Part shown: piece by piece, positions 1 through 8,224 of the stretch
Position numbering within the stretch: position 1 is the first letter of the stretch
Layout: the number at the start of each line of letters is the position of its first letter
NCBI RefSeq assembly: GCF_003115855.1
Contig: NZ_KZ819072.1
Coordinates: 62,001 to 126,000, forward strand
Source of the DNA: Brenneria corticis
GTDB lineage: Bacteria; Pseudomonadota; Gammaproteobacteria; Enterobacterales; Enterobacteriaceae
Direction of reading: 5' to 3'
DNA length: 64,000 nucleotides
The notes under the pieces: generated by a model
Databases searched by the model: none
What the model was told of the DNA's origin: nothing
Seen by the model: the letters and a program-made list of their open reading frames with translations, nothing else
Translations under genes and position numbers: made by a program

Positions 1-16
1 CCGGTCTGGACTTCAT
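1..16 (-). CDS. Start of an unidentified gene running off the left edge
   Basis: Only the first five codons (Met-Lys-Ser-Arg-Pro) lie in the window. The start is supported by a strong purine-rich ribosome binding site, AAGGAGATAGAGGT on the minus strand, just upstream at about 18-31. It lies downstream of xseA on the same strand. Nothing can be said about the product. Confidence 0.35.
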
Positions 17-96
17 ACCTCTATCTCCTTGAAAAAGGTGGTGTTCGGCAATTCAGACGTACAGCTACATCGCTAAGTATAGTCCGGAAGCCGATG

Positions 97-1479
97 CTAT
101 GTTCGGCGTTTTTTGGCTATTGATGCGGTTCTCTTTTCCGGCACCAGCGCGGTGACCTGACTTTCGACCCAGCCATCCTGCAGGCGGGTTTTCAAGGTTT
201 CGCCTGACGCGGTTTGGGCCACCTTTTTCAGCACCTTCCCATCCGAGGTGGTGGTCACGTTATAGCCCCGCGCCAGCGTCGCCAGCGGGCTGACCCCTTC
301 CAGGTGCGAACAGGCGGCTCCCAGTCTCTGCTTATACTGGCCGAGCTGACGTTCAAGGGCGTGTTGCAACTGATAATGCAACTGTTGCAGACGTTGCTGC
401 GCGCGGTGGATTTTCGGCTGCGGCTGTTGCTGAGCCAGCCGTTGCTGGAGATGCTCGCTGCGGCGCGACAGCCGTTTGAGCTGCTGCTGCATCCCCTCAT
501 CCAACCGCTGACGCAGCCTGACTAATTGGGTCTGCTGACGCGCCAGCCGCAGCTGCGGATGCTGCTGCTGCAAACGGTGGTGCAGGCGGGTAAACTCGCG
601 GCTGCGCTGGGCGAGATAATAATCCATCGCCATTTCCAGCCGCTGGCGCTGGGACTGTATCTGACGCAGCAGTTCGAGCTGATTGCGGCTGACCAGTTCC
701 GCCGCCGCTGACGGCGTGGGGGCGCGCAAATCGCCGACAAAATCGGCGATGGTGACATCGGTTTCATGGCCGACCGCGCTGACGATGGCAATGCGGCTGG
801 CAAAAATCGCCCGCGCCACCCGTTCGTCGTTGAAACTCCATAAATCTTCCAGCGAACCGCCGCCGCGGCCGACAATCAACACGTCGCATTCGTCGCGCCG
901 GTTGGCCAGTTCAATGGCGCGCACAATCTGTAGCGGCGCGTCGTTGCCTTGCACCGCGGTCGGGTAGACCACCACCGGCAGAGAAGGATCGCGCCGCTGC
1001 AATACCTGTAAAATATCGTGCAGGGCGGCGCCGCTGGCGGAGGTGATCACCCCGACCCGTCTGGCCGGGCTTGGCAATGCCTGTTTAAATTGCTGATCGA
1101 AAAGCCCTTCTGCGGCGAGTTTCTGTTTTAATTGTTCAAACTGTTGCTGCAACAGACCGTCGCCCGCCGGCTGCATGCTTTCCGCCAGCAGCTGATAATC
1201 GCCGCGCGGTTCGTACAGCGTAATCGCGGCGCGAATCAGCACCTGCTGACCGTTTTGCGGGCGAAAGGTGACACGGCGGTTGCTGTTGCGGAACATGGCG
1301 CAACGCACCTGCGCACGTTCGTCTTTCAGCGTAAAGTACCAGTGACCGGATGACGGCTGAGAAAGGTTGGAGATTTCACCGGAAAGCCAGATTTGACCCA
1401 TCTCCATTTCCAGCAGTTGTCGAACCGTCTGGTTCAGGCGGCTAACGGTAAAAATCGCGGCGGAAGGAAATTGAGACAT
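97..1479 (-). CDS. xseA: Exodeoxyribonuclease VII large subunit
   Basis: Large catalytic subunit of exonuclease VII, which with several XseB subunits degrades single-stranded DNA from both ends in the cytoplasm and takes part in repair. The N-terminal OB-fold (FTVSRLNQTVRQLLE onward) is followed by the catalytic core (GVITSASGAALHDILQVLQR, GRGGGSLEDLWSFNDE, SAVGHETDVTIADFVGDLRA). A long Gln/Leu/Arg-rich coiled-coil follows, and then the C-terminal segment. I start at Met-Ser-Gln-Phe, 15 bases inside the longest frame, because this matches E. coli XseA. Length is about 460 aa, normal for the family. It is divergent from guaB, as in E. coli. Confidence 0.97.
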   Translation of the reverse strand: MSQFPSAAIFTVSRLNQTVRQLLEMEMGQIWLSGEISNLSQPSSGHWYFTLKDERAQVRCAMFRNSNRRVTFRPQNGQQVLIRAAITLYEPRGDYQLLAESMQPAGDGLLQQQFEQLKQKLAAEGLFDQQFKQALPSPARRVGVITSASGAALHDILQVLQRRDPSLPVVVYPTAVQGNDAPLQIVRAIELANRRDECDVLIVGRGGGSLEDLWSFNDERVARAIFASRIAIVSAVGHETDVTIADFVGDLRAPTPSAAAELVSRNQLELLRQIQSQRQRLEMAMDYYLAQRSREFTRLHHRLQQQHPQLRLARQQTQLVRLRQRLDEGMQQQLKRLSRRSEHLQQRLAQQQPQPKIHRAQQRLQQLHYQLQHALERQLGQYKQRLGAACSHLEGVSPLATLARGYNVTTTSDGKVLKKVAQTASGETLKTRLQDGWVESQVTALVPEKRTASIAKKRRT

Positions 1480-1495
1480 TGTGAGCCAGATCAAA
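1480..1495. promoter_or_regulatory. Candidate CRP site upstream of guaB
   Basis: TGTGA-N6-TCAAA, nine of the ten half-site bases of the CRP consensus. If transcription starts about 7 bases after the guaB -10 box (near 1605), the centre lies at about -117.5. That is the unusual distance I recall being reported for CRP at E. coli guaB. The site overlaps the start of xseA. Confidence 0.55.
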
Positions 1496-1572
1496 TTTTA
1501 AAACAGTGACTTAATTGATCGATACTACCTGCCTGCAACAGGTAATCAAGCATTTTATCAAAAAAATGCTGG

Positions 1573-1598
1573 AGGCAACCGGTTACGCTCTGTATAAT
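1573..1598 (+). promoter_or_regulatory. guaB promoter: PurR-like operator and -10 box
   Basis: AGGCAACCGGTTACGC (1573-1588) fits the PurR core GCAA-NCGN-TT, with 11 of 16 consensus positions. It sits where the -35 element would be. A perfect TATAAT follows at 1593-1598. This arrangement implies repression of IMP dehydrogenase by PurR with hypoxanthine or guanine, as known in E. coli. Inferred from sequence similarity only. Confidence 0.6.
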
Positions 1599-1651
1599 GC
1601 CACGGCAATATTTTATCCGTTCTTCACATCCACCTTGGTGAGATATTGCCC

Positions 1652-3118
1652 ATGTTACGTATCGCTAAAGAAGCACTGACGTTTGACGACGTTCTCCTTG
1701 TTCCCGCCCATTCCACCGTTCTGCCCAACACGGCTGATTTAACCACTCAACTGACGAAAACCATTCGCCTGAATATTCCTATGTTGTCCGCCGCGATGGA
1801 TACCGTAACGGAATCCAATCTGGCGATTGCGCTGGCTCAGGAGGGCGGTCTGGGATTTATTCACAAGAATATGTCCATTGAGCGTCAGGCTGAAGAAGTC
1901 AGCCGGGTCAAAAAATATGAAAGCGGCGTGGTGATCGACCCTAAGACCGTTACCCCGACGACGACGCTGCGTCAGGTAAAAGAGCTGACCGAACGTAACG
2001 GGTTTGCCGGTTACCCGGTGGTCGCCGAAGGCAATGAGCTGGTCGGTATCATCACCGGCCGTGACGTACGCTTTGTCACCGATTTGGACCTGCCGGTCAG
2101 CGCGGTGATGACCCCCAAACCGCGTCTGGTAACGGTAAAAGACGCCGAAGCCCGCGAAGTCGTTCTGCAAAGAATGCATGAAAAACGCGTTGAGAAAGCG
2201 CTGGTGGTGGACGACCAGTTTCATCTGCTCGGCATGATCACCGTAAAAGATTTCCAGAAAGCGGAACGTAAACCCAACGCCTGTAAAGACGAACACGGTC
2301 GTCTGCGCGTAGGGGCGGCCGTCGGCGCCGGTGACGGCAACGAAGAACGTATTGACGCGCTGGTTGCGGCGGGCGTTGATGTTTTGTTGATCGACTCTTC
2401 ACACGGCCATTCCGAAGGGGTGTTGCAGCGTATCCGCGATGCCCGCGCCAAATATCCGAACCTGCCGATTATCGGCGGCAACGTGGCGACGGCCGCGGGC
2501 GCAAAAGCGCTGGCGGACGCCGGCGTCAGCGCGGTTAAAGTGGGTATCGGCCCCGGCTCTATTTGTACCACCCGTATCGTGACCGGCGTGGGCGTCCCGC
2601 AGATCACCGCGATTTCCGACGCGGTCGAAGCGCTGGAAGGCACCGGTATTCCGGTGATTGCCGACGGCGGCATCCGCTTCTCCGGCGATATCGCCAAAGC
2701 GATCGCCGCAGGGGCCGCCTGTGTGATGGTGGGCTCGATGCTGGCCGGTACCGAAGAGTCTCCCGGCGAGATCGAACTGTATCAGGGGCGCTCTTTCAAA
2801 TCCTACCGCGGAATGGGGTCGCTGGGAGCGATGTCCAAAGGCTCTTCCGACCGCTACTTCCAGAGCGACAATGCGGCGGACAAACTGGTGCCGGAAGGTA
2901 TCGAAGGGCGCGTGGCTTACAAAGGCCGCCTGAAAGAGATCGTCCATCAGCAAATGGGGGGGCTGCGTTCCTGTATGGGCCTGACCGGATGCGGCACGAT
3001 CGATGCGCTGCGTACCCAGGCTGAGTTTGTGCGCATCAGCGGCGCCGGTATTCAGGAAAGCCATGTCCACGACGTTACCATTACCAAGGAATCGCCGAAT
3101 TACCGCATGGGTTCATAA
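1652..3118 (+). CDS. guaB: Inosine-5'-monophosphate dehydrogenase
   Basis: Oxidises IMP to XMP with NAD+, the first committed step to GMP. The TIM barrel is interrupted by a CBS-domain pair (about residues 90-205). The catalytic loop GPGSICTTRIVTGVG carries the active-site Cys, and the flap RGMGSLGAMSKGSSDRYFQ and QMGGLRSCMGLTGCG are intact. I chose the ATG at 1652 (MLRIAKEAL, 488 aa) rather than the in-frame TTG two codons earlier. It matches E. coli GuaB and has GGTGAG upstream. First gene of guaBA. A short hairpin separates it from guaA. Confidence 0.98.
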   Translation: MLRIAKEALTFDDVLLVPAHSTVLPNTADLTTQLTKTIRLNIPMLSAAMDTVTESNLAIALAQEGGLGFIHKNMSIERQAEEVSRVKKYESGVVIDPKTVTPTTTLRQVKELTERNGFAGYPVVAEGNELVGIITGRDVRFVTDLDLPVSAVMTPKPRLVTVKDAEAREVVLQRMHEKRVEKALVVDDQFHLLGMITVKDFQKAERKPNACKDEHGRLRVGAAVGAGDGNEERIDALVAAGVDVLLIDSSHGHSEGVLQRIRDARAKYPNLPIIGGNVATAAGAKALADAGVSAVKVGIGPGSICTTRIVTGVGVPQITAISDAVEALEGTGIPVIADGGIRFSGDIAKAIAAGAACVMVGSMLAGTEESPGEIELYQGRSFKSYRGMGSLGAMSKGSSDRYFQSDNAADKLVPEGIEGRVAYKGRLKEIVHQQMGGLRSCMGLTGCGTIDALRTQAEFVRISGAGIQESHVHDVTITKESPNYRMGS

Positions 3119-3146
3119 GGTGATTTGCAGGCTGATTTAAAGCGTT

Positions 3147-3171
3147 AAACCCGGTACTATTCGCCGGGTTT
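3147..3171 (+). other. Stem-loop between guaB and guaA
   Basis: AAACCCGG and CCGGGTTT form a perfect 8-bp stem with a 9-base loop. No uridine run follows, so it is more likely an mRNA processing or partial attenuation element than a full terminator within the guaBA operon. Confidence 0.5.
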
Positions 3172-3212
3172 AATCATTATTGCTTCAATTCGTATTTTGG
3201 AACACGCCTCTT

Positions 3213-4790
3213 ATGACAGAAAACATTCATCAACACCGCATTCTTATTCTGGATTTCGGCTCGCAATATACGCAGCTGGTTGCACGACGCATTCGTGAAC
3301 TGGGCGTTTATTGCGAACTGTGGGCATGGGATGTCACAGAAGCGCAGATCCGCGAATTTAACCCTAACGGGATAATCCTTTCCGGCGGTCCGGAAAGCAC
3401 CACCGAGTTTGATAGCCCGCGGGCGCCTGAGTATGTTTTCCAGGCCGGCGTGCCGGTGTTGGGCGTCTGCTACGGTATGCAGACGATGGCGATGCAGTTG
3501 GGCGGTCGCGTTGAAGGTTCCAACGAACGTGAGTTCGGCTATGCCCAGGTTGAAGTGAAAAGCGACAGCGCGCTGGTGCGCGACATTCAGGATGAGATAA
3601 GCGCGGAGGGCGCGCCGCTGCTGGATGTATGGATGAGCCACGGGGATAAAGTGACGTCCATCCCCGCTGATTTTGTCACGATAGCCAGCACCGATACCTG
3701 CCCGTTCGCCATTATGGCCAACGAAGAGAAGCATTTTTACGGCGTACAGTTCCACCCGGAAGTGACGCACACCCGTCAGGGGCAGCGTCTGCTGGAACGT
3801 TTTGTGCGCGATATCTGCCAGTGCGAGGCGTTGTGGACGCCCGCCAAGATTATTGACGACGCGGTGGCGCGTATTCGTCAGCAGGTGGGGGACGATCATG
3901 TGATCCTCGGCCTGTCCGGCGGGGTCGACTCCTCGGTCACGGCGATGCTGCTGCACCGCGCCATTGGTAAACGCCTCACCTGCGTATTCGTGGATAACGG
4001 CTTGCTGCGTCTGAACGAAGCCGATCAGGTACTGGAGATGTTTGGCGACCATTTCGGCCTGAATATTGTGCATGTGCCGGCAGAGGAGCGTTTCCTGAGC
4101 GCGCTGGCCGGGATTGACGACCCGGAAGTGAAGCGTAAAACCATCGGCCGCGTATTTGTCGAAGTGTTTGACGAAGAAGCCTGCAAGCAGGATCTGGTCA
4201 AGTGGCTGGCGCAGGGTACCATCTACCCGGACGTTATCGAATCCGCCGCGTCGGCAACCGGCAAGGCGCACGTCATCAAATCGCACCATAACGTCGGCGG
4301 CTTGCCGAAAGAGATGAAGCTGGGCCTGGTGGAACCGCTGAAAGAGCTGTTCAAGGATGAGGTACGCAAAATCGGCCTGGAGCTGGGTCTGCCGTACAAT
4401 ATGCTGTTCCGCCACCCGTTCCCGGGGCCGGGGCTGGGCGTACGCGTGCTGGGCGAAGTGAAGAAAGAGTACTGCGATCTGCTGCGCCGCGCGGACGCGA
4501 TCTTTATTGAAGAACTGCACAAAGCCGAACTGTACGACAAAGTGAGTCAGGCCTTTACCGTCTTTCTGCCGGTGCGCTCCGTCGGCGTAATGGGCGACGG
4601 CCGCAAGTACGACTGGGTAGTGGCGCTGCGCGCGGTGGAAACCATCGACTTTATGACCGCCCACTGGGCGCACCTGCCGTACGAATTCCTCGGCCGCGTA
4701 TCCAACCGCATCATCAACGAAGTGGACGGCATCTCCCGCGTGGTTTACGACGTATCCGGCAAGCCGCCGGCGACGATTGAGTGGGAATAA
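3213..4790 (+). CDS. guaA: GMP synthase (glutamine-hydrolysing)
   Basis: Converts XMP to GMP with ATP and glutamine. The N-terminal class I glutamine amidotransferase carries the nucleophile in GVCYGMQTM and the His/Glu pair in FHPEVTHT. The ATP pyrophosphatase domain follows, with P-loop LSGGVDSS, and then the C-terminal dimerisation domain ending in PPATIEWE. I start at MTENIHQHR (525 aa) as in E. coli; the longest frame adds 11 unlikely residues. The last codons are the target of the integrative element that follows, and the gene itself is intact. Confidence 0.98.
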   Translation: MTENIHQHRILILDFGSQYTQLVARRIRELGVYCELWAWDVTEAQIREFNPNGIILSGGPESTTEFDSPRAPEYVFQAGVPVLGVCYGMQTMAMQLGGRVEGSNEREFGYAQVEVKSDSALVRDIQDEISAEGAPLLDVWMSHGDKVTSIPADFVTIASTDTCPFAIMANEEKHFYGVQFHPEVTHTRQGQRLLERFVRDICQCEALWTPAKIIDDAVARIRQQVGDDHVILGLSGGVDSSVTAMLLHRAIGKRLTCVFVDNGLLRLNEADQVLEMFGDHFGLNIVHVPAEERFLSALAGIDDPEVKRKTIGRVFVEVFDEEACKQDLVKWLAQGTIYPDVIESAASATGKAHVIKSHHNVGGLPKEMKLGLVEPLKELFKDEVRKIGLELGLPYNMLFRHPFPGPGLGVRVLGEVKKEYCDLLRRADAIFIEELHKAELYDKVSQAFTVFLPVRSVGVMGDGRKYDWVVALRAVETIDFMTAHWAHLPYEFLGRVSNRIINEVDGISRVVYDVSGKPPATIEWE

Positions 4791-4863
4791 GTGGTTAGCA
4801 TCCACTGAGTTCCAGTAACGTCTAAAATCGCCAGTAAAATCATAGGATTTACTGGCGATTTTT
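4779..4863. repeat. attL-side repeat of the guaA-integrated element
   Basis: GAGTGGGA from the end of guaA, then a block starting TCCACTGAGTTCC and running through the terminator to 4863, recurs nearly exactly at 10853-10923. Within the shared block of about 63 bases only three positions differ visibly. The left copy has 14 extra bases between the two parts. Together with the adjacent integrase this marks one boundary of a roughly 6-kb insertion. Confidence 0.8.
4825..4863 (+). terminator. guaA rho-independent terminator
   Basis: AAATCGCCAGTAAAATC / GATTTACTGGCGATTT form a 16-bp stem with one bulged A and loop ATAG, followed by a T run. A near-identical copy lies at 10885-10923, at the other end of the inserted element. 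Confidence 0.85.
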
Positions 4864-4902
4864 GTTTTCTAAGAGCTAACGACTTCCACTTTGTTTCAGC
4901 CA

Positions 4903-4982
4903 TTTTTACCGTGAAAAATAACGGTAAAAATTTTCTGTCTGTGATCTATAGTGTGTTTTTACCGTGGGTGTTTACGGTAAAA
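4903..4982. promoter_or_regulatory. Repeated ACGGTAAAA motifs upstream of the integrase
   Basis: Two copies of an inverted pair, TTTTTACCGT-N8-ACGGTAAAA, lie at 4903-4930 and 4956-4982. Both have exactly eight bases between arms. The same ACGGTAAAAA unit appears twice near the other end of the element (10772-10793). This distribution fits arm-type integrase binding sites, or an operator for int. Function is inferred. Confidence 0.55.
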
Positions 4983-5005
4983 CAGAATAGGCAGAGGGGG
5001 ACGAT

Positions 5006-6211
5006 ATGTTGGCGGAAACTAAGCTCAAGGCGTTAAAGCCCAAAGACAAACTCTACAAGGTGGCCGACCGTGACGGCCTGTATGTTACCGTCGCTAAATC
5101 TGGTTTGATCACCTTTCGTTTTGACTACCAGATCAACGGTCGTCGTGAAACGCTAACGATCGGCAAGTATCCCATCGTTTCGTTGGCGTCGGCGCGTGAT
5201 AAGCTGCTGGATGCGAAGAAATTGCTGGCGCAGGGTGTTTCGCCCGCTACAGAGAAGCAACGCCAGAAGCAGCAGGCCAAATCCATCTATTTCGGCGACT
5301 GGCTGACGCGCTGGTTTGACGATGCCAACTACAAAGACAGTACGCGCCGCATGATACAGGGCATCATCAAACGCGACGTTGCGCCAAAGTTCGGCAAAAA
5401 GCTATTAAGCGAGATCACGCCCGATATACTGCGCAACCACTGCGATAAAGTGAAAAATCGTGGAGCGGCGGCATCAGCGGTAAAAGCGCGCGATATCGTC
5501 GGCAGCGTATTTACCTACGCCAAAGCGCGTGGCGTGAAATGCGACAACCCGGCGGAACATGTTCCGCCGTCTACGATCGCCAGCTTTGTTCCGCGGGACA
5601 GGGCGCTATCCAAAAAAGAGATCGGCTTGTTTTTTAATACGTTAAAAAATGCGCAAACCTCCCATGCGTTAAAAGTCGCTCTCAAGATCATTATGCTGAC
5701 GCTGGTCAGAAAAAACTCCATCGTTAATGCCACATGGGATGAGATCGATTTTGTGAATGCCGAATGGACCATACCGGCGGAGAAAATGAAAGCCAGCCGC
5801 TGTGGCGCGGGTCGTCCGCACGTGGTCTATCTCTCCCGGCAGGTGCTGGATCTGTTTATGCAGTTACATATTCTGGCTGCGGGTTCACCGTTTGTACTGC
5901 CGAGTTTCGGGCAGTCTCAACACGGCACCATTGCGTTAAGCTCACTCAACCGTGCAGCGAATCACGCTATTCAACTGGCACAAAAGCAAGGGCTACCGCT
6001 AGGAGATTTCACCATCCACGATATGCGCCGCACCGCCTCCACACATCTGCATGAAGCCGGGTATAACTCGGACTGGATTGAAAAAGCCCTTGCCCACGAA
6101 CAGCGCGGCATTAGGGCGGTTTACAACAAGGCGGAATACGCCGAACAACGCCGGAAGATGTTGCAGGATTGGGCGGATATGGTTGATGGGTGGATTGGGG
6201 ATGTAGGCTAA
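5006..6211 (+). CDS. P4-type tyrosine integrase
   Basis: Site-specific recombinase of the element inserted at guaA, 401 aa. The N-terminal arm-binding domain (DUF4102 type, residues ~1-85: DGLYVTVAKSG, LTIGKYPIVSLASARDK) precedes a core-binding domain and the catalytic domain. The catalytic residues are readable: Arg235 (TLVRKNS), His338 and Arg341 (HDMRRTAS), His364 (LAHEQ) and the nucleophile Tyr373 (AVYNKAEY). The gene therefore looks active. It reads away from guaA, starting 215 bases beyond the guaA stop, the usual arrangement for integrases next to attL. Confidence 0.95.
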   Translation: MLAETKLKALKPKDKLYKVADRDGLYVTVAKSGLITFRFDYQINGRRETLTIGKYPIVSLASARDKLLDAKKLLAQGVSPATEKQRQKQQAKSIYFGDWLTRWFDDANYKDSTRRMIQGIIKRDVAPKFGKKLLSEITPDILRNHCDKVKNRGAAASAVKARDIVGSVFTYAKARGVKCDNPAEHVPPSTIASFVPRDRALSKKEIGLFFNTLKNAQTSHALKVALKIIMLTLVRKNSIVNATWDEIDFVNAEWTIPAEKMKASRCGAGRPHVVYLSRQVLDLFMQLHILAAGSPFVLPSFGQSQHGTIALSSLNRAANHAIQLAQKQGLPLGDFTIHDMRRTASTHLHEAGYNSDWIEKALAHEQRGIRAVYNKAEYAEQRRKMLQDWADMVDGWIGDVG

Positions 6212-6375
6212 ATAGCTTCGCATAATAGCGCTACACTTGCCCTGCAAATTGAGTGGCAAGGATATTATGATTAAATCATAATTAGCTGTTTTTAAATATT
6301 ATTTTAATGCTATTGTCATCAGTTACGCGCTGTAGCATGGTCAACAGTGCAGCATCAATGCGCGAAGCTATTTAG
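6208..6375. repeat. Perfect 14-bp inverted repeat, arms 140 bp apart
   Basis: CTAAATAGCTTCGC (6208-6221) overlaps the integrase stop codon. Its exact reverse complement GCGAAGCTATTTAG is at 6362-6375. The DNA between is AT-rich and holds no gene. It could be the ends of a lost insertion or a long-range hairpin. Confidence 0.6.
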
Positions 6376-6452
6376 AATGAATCTGTTAGCTAATATAATT
6401 CGATGGAAAATAGATTAAGGAAAAATTTTATTACTTTGAGTTGAAAATTATG

Positions 6453-7553
6453 TCAGTTTTTGATTATTTTTATTTCCCCAATCACATCATTCTGTGTAAT
6501 TAGAGGGATTTCTGGTTTTACTGGAGATAATGTAGATACTGATTTTGCCATTTTTCCTAACGATTGCATACACGAATACGCATATTCAAGAGAGTCTTTT
6601 GTATTATCTACATCATCTATAATATTTTGAAAACGAGCGAAATTCAATTCTGGATCATCAAAATAACGCCCTGATGACCGTTCTGTTTTCAATTCAGTAG
6701 GATTATTTGGTAGAGGAAGTTTTATGCCAGGTAACTTTTCACCATGGGGAAGATTAAACAGTCTGGTAACCGCACATAGGGTACGCCCAGCTGTTGCTAG
6801 TGGAGCAGTATGTACAACTAAATCTCTATAAGAACCTAGTTCAAAAAGCCATTGCCCAGGTTTGGCCGAAATTAATATTTCTTTTCCTACAATATTTTTG
6901 GGGGGAGAGATTTTCCAACGCTTAAGAAGACCACTTAATGTAGTAACTTTATTAACCTTGCCATTTATTACCTCGCTAAGCATTACTTCCGAATAGAATT
7001 CAGCTAAATAATCTCTTAAAACACAAGCATCGACCAAGAAAGATTGAAGACTTAAGTAAGCTAGAGACGTGTACTCGTCAAAAAAACGTTGGTTATCCTT
7101 AAATGTATCAGAATTAATTCGGCTTTTTAGTTGATCTGCATAGGATTCTGATAGCTGTCTAAGTCTCCATTCACATGCGCGAAGTTGATGTGATATTCTC
7201 GATGCTATGTCGCAGAGTAATCCATTTTTTTGCTTAAAAGCCGAATGAGCTATAAAAGACCAGTTATCACCTTCTTCTGCACATAGCCAGATTGGGTTAT
7301 TTTTATTTTTTGTTCTCCATTGAGGAGGAGTGTAACCGTTGGTTGACTCGGGTGTAGTGAAAAAATCACAACCTATGACATAAAGACCAGATTTGTTTAT
7401 ATCATGGAATAAGTGGTGGTAATCTTTGAGATGTATTTTTAATATTTTTTTGCTAATTGTTAATGGGTGAATCTCTACTTCAGAACTAATTCCATTAAAA
7501 GCTCTTCCACCGCCAAGAAGATGAACTTCACGTACTACAGGCTGCCAATTCAT
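6453..7553 (-). CDS. Uncharacterised protein with a HEPN-like R-x4-H motif
   Basis: A 366-aa AT-rich gene I do not recognise as a family. The middle (about residues 150-260) looks helical (EYTSLAYLSLQSFLVDACVLRDYLAEFYSE) and contains SYRDLVVHTAPLA. The Arg-x4-His spacing there is typical of HEPN ribonucleases and HEPN-like toxins. No signal peptide or membrane helix is seen. It is convergent with int and downstream of the two C-protein-like regulators on the same strand, so it may be co-transcribed with them. Base composition differs from the surrounding chromosome, indicating recent acquisition. A defence or toxin role is inference only. Confidence 0.75.
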   Translation of the reverse strand: MNWQPVVREVHLLGGGRAFNGISSEVEIHPLTISKKILKIHLKDYHHLFHDINKSGLYVIGCDFFTTPESTNGYTPPQWRTKNKNNPIWLCAEEGDNWSFIAHSAFKQKNGLLCDIASRISHQLRACEWRLRQLSESYADQLKSRINSDTFKDNQRFFDEYTSLAYLSLQSFLVDACVLRDYLAEFYSEVMLSEVINGKVNKVTTLSGLLKRWKISPPKNIVGKEILISAKPGQWLFELGSYRDLVVHTAPLATAGRTLCAVTRLFNLPHGEKLPGIKLPLPNNPTELKTERSSGRYFDDPELNFARFQNIIDDVDNTKDSLEYAYSCMQSLGKMAKSVSTLSPVKPEIPLITQNDVIGEIKIIKN

Positions 7554-7574
7554 ATTTGATTACCTATCGGATTA

Positions 7575-7796
7575 TCATAAAAAATCAAATAAATCTTTTA
7601 AATTAATCCCCAATCCATCAGCAATAACCCCGATCACTTCCAGCGTCGGATTTCTAACGCCTCGCTCAATCCCACTGATATAAGTGCGATCCAAACCGCA
7701 CTTATCGGCGAAGGCTTCTTGGGAGAGTCCGGCCTGTAAGCGAAGTGTTTTTACGCGTTGTCCAAAACGGATGGTGATGTTTTTTGCATTTTCCAT
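7575..7796 (-). CDS. C-protein-like XRE regulator, copy 2
   Basis: A helix-turn-helix protein of about 73 aa: FGQRVKTLRLQAGLSQEAFA, then CGLDRTYISGIERGVRNPTL. The latter is the signature of restriction-modification controller (C) proteins. I start at MENAKN (7796) by alignment with the paralogue at 7889-8119. The longest frame upstream to 7847 simply reads through a copy of the paralogue's operator region. No methylase or restriction endonuclease gene is nearby. It probably regulates itself and perhaps the downstream 366-aa gene. The start is uncertain because no strong ribosome binding site precedes it. Confidence 0.85.
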   Translation of the reverse strand: MENAKNITIRFGQRVKTLRLQAGLSQEAFADKCGLDRTYISGIERGVRNPTLEVIGVIADGLGINLKDLFDFL

Positions 7797-7799
7797 GCA

Positions 7800-7845
7800 G
7801 ATAAGCATTATCTCTCGTTGCTTATCAGACCACGGACGATGAGTC
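7800..7845. promoter_or_regulatory. C-box-like operator of copy 2
   Basis: On the minus strand GACTCATCGTC (7835-7845) is followed by CCGTGG and an inverted pair GATAAGCA (7800-7807) / TGCTTATC (7819-7826). The order and spacing match the operator in front of the paralogue, with two substitutions in the C-box. Resembles operators of leaderless R-M controller genes. Confidence 0.55.
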
Positions 7846-7888
7846 ACATATGAGGGATTTTGTCGATTTAATCGGTAAGGTTGGAATG

Positions 7889-8119
7889 TTAGGCAGGATC
7901 GTGAAATGCAAACAGCGTGGTTAGATCGGTATGTAACCCAATTGCGATGATGTTGAGCACTTCCAGTGTTGGGTTTCTGATCCCACGTTCAATGCCGCTG
8001 ATATAAGTACGATCCAGCCCGCACTTTTCCGCAAAGGCTTCCTGAGATAGGCCTGCCTGCAATCTGAGCGCTTTAACACGTTGTCCAAGCAGGACTTTGA
8101 TCGAGTCGGATGTTTTCAT
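7889..8119 (-). CDS. C-protein-like XRE regulator, copy 1
   Basis: 76-aa helix-turn-helix protein: LGQRVKALRLQAGLSQEAFA and GLDRTYISGIERGIRNPTLE, with a divergent tail ending in FAFHDPA. Strongly similar to copy 2 immediately downstream, so the pair arose by tandem duplication that included the promoter. It is divergent from the Ner-like gene at 8225, with symmetrical GACT-N3-AGTC elements between them. Controller proteins of R-M systems activate and then repress their own promoters through such boxes. Here there is no R-M gene, so the pair may have been recruited as the element's lifestyle switch. Confidence 0.88.
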   Translation of the reverse strand: MKTSDSIKVLLGQRVKALRLQAGLSQEAFAEKCGLDRTYISGIERGIRNPTLEVLNIIAIGLHTDLTTLFAFHDPA

Positions 8120-8120
8120 G

Positions 8121-8206
8121 TGATAAGCATTCCGTTTTGATGCTTATCAGTCCACGGACTATTAGTCACAATCGTTAGTTTTTGTGCTACTATGTGACTA
8201 ATAGTC
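8121..8206. promoter_or_regulatory. Divergent operator with two C-boxes and an inverted pair
   Basis: GACTATTAGTC (8157-8167) and GACTAATAGTC (8196-8206) are near-palindromic C-boxes 39 bp centre to centre, one for each divergent gene. A perfect inverted pair TGATAAGCA (8121-8129) / TGCTTATCA (8141-8149) adjoins the start of copy 1. Read on the minus strand, GACTAATAGTC-CGTG-GACTGATAAGC resembles the tandem operator of C.AhdI/C.Esp1396I-type controllers. Confidence 0.65.
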
Positions 8207-8224
8207 AACAATGTAGGAGGGCAT

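Noticed and set aside
3177..4805. 542-codon open frame antisense to guaA
   Set aside because: Covers guaA exactly in mirror, no protein similarity or start signal; a by-product of GC-biased codon use.
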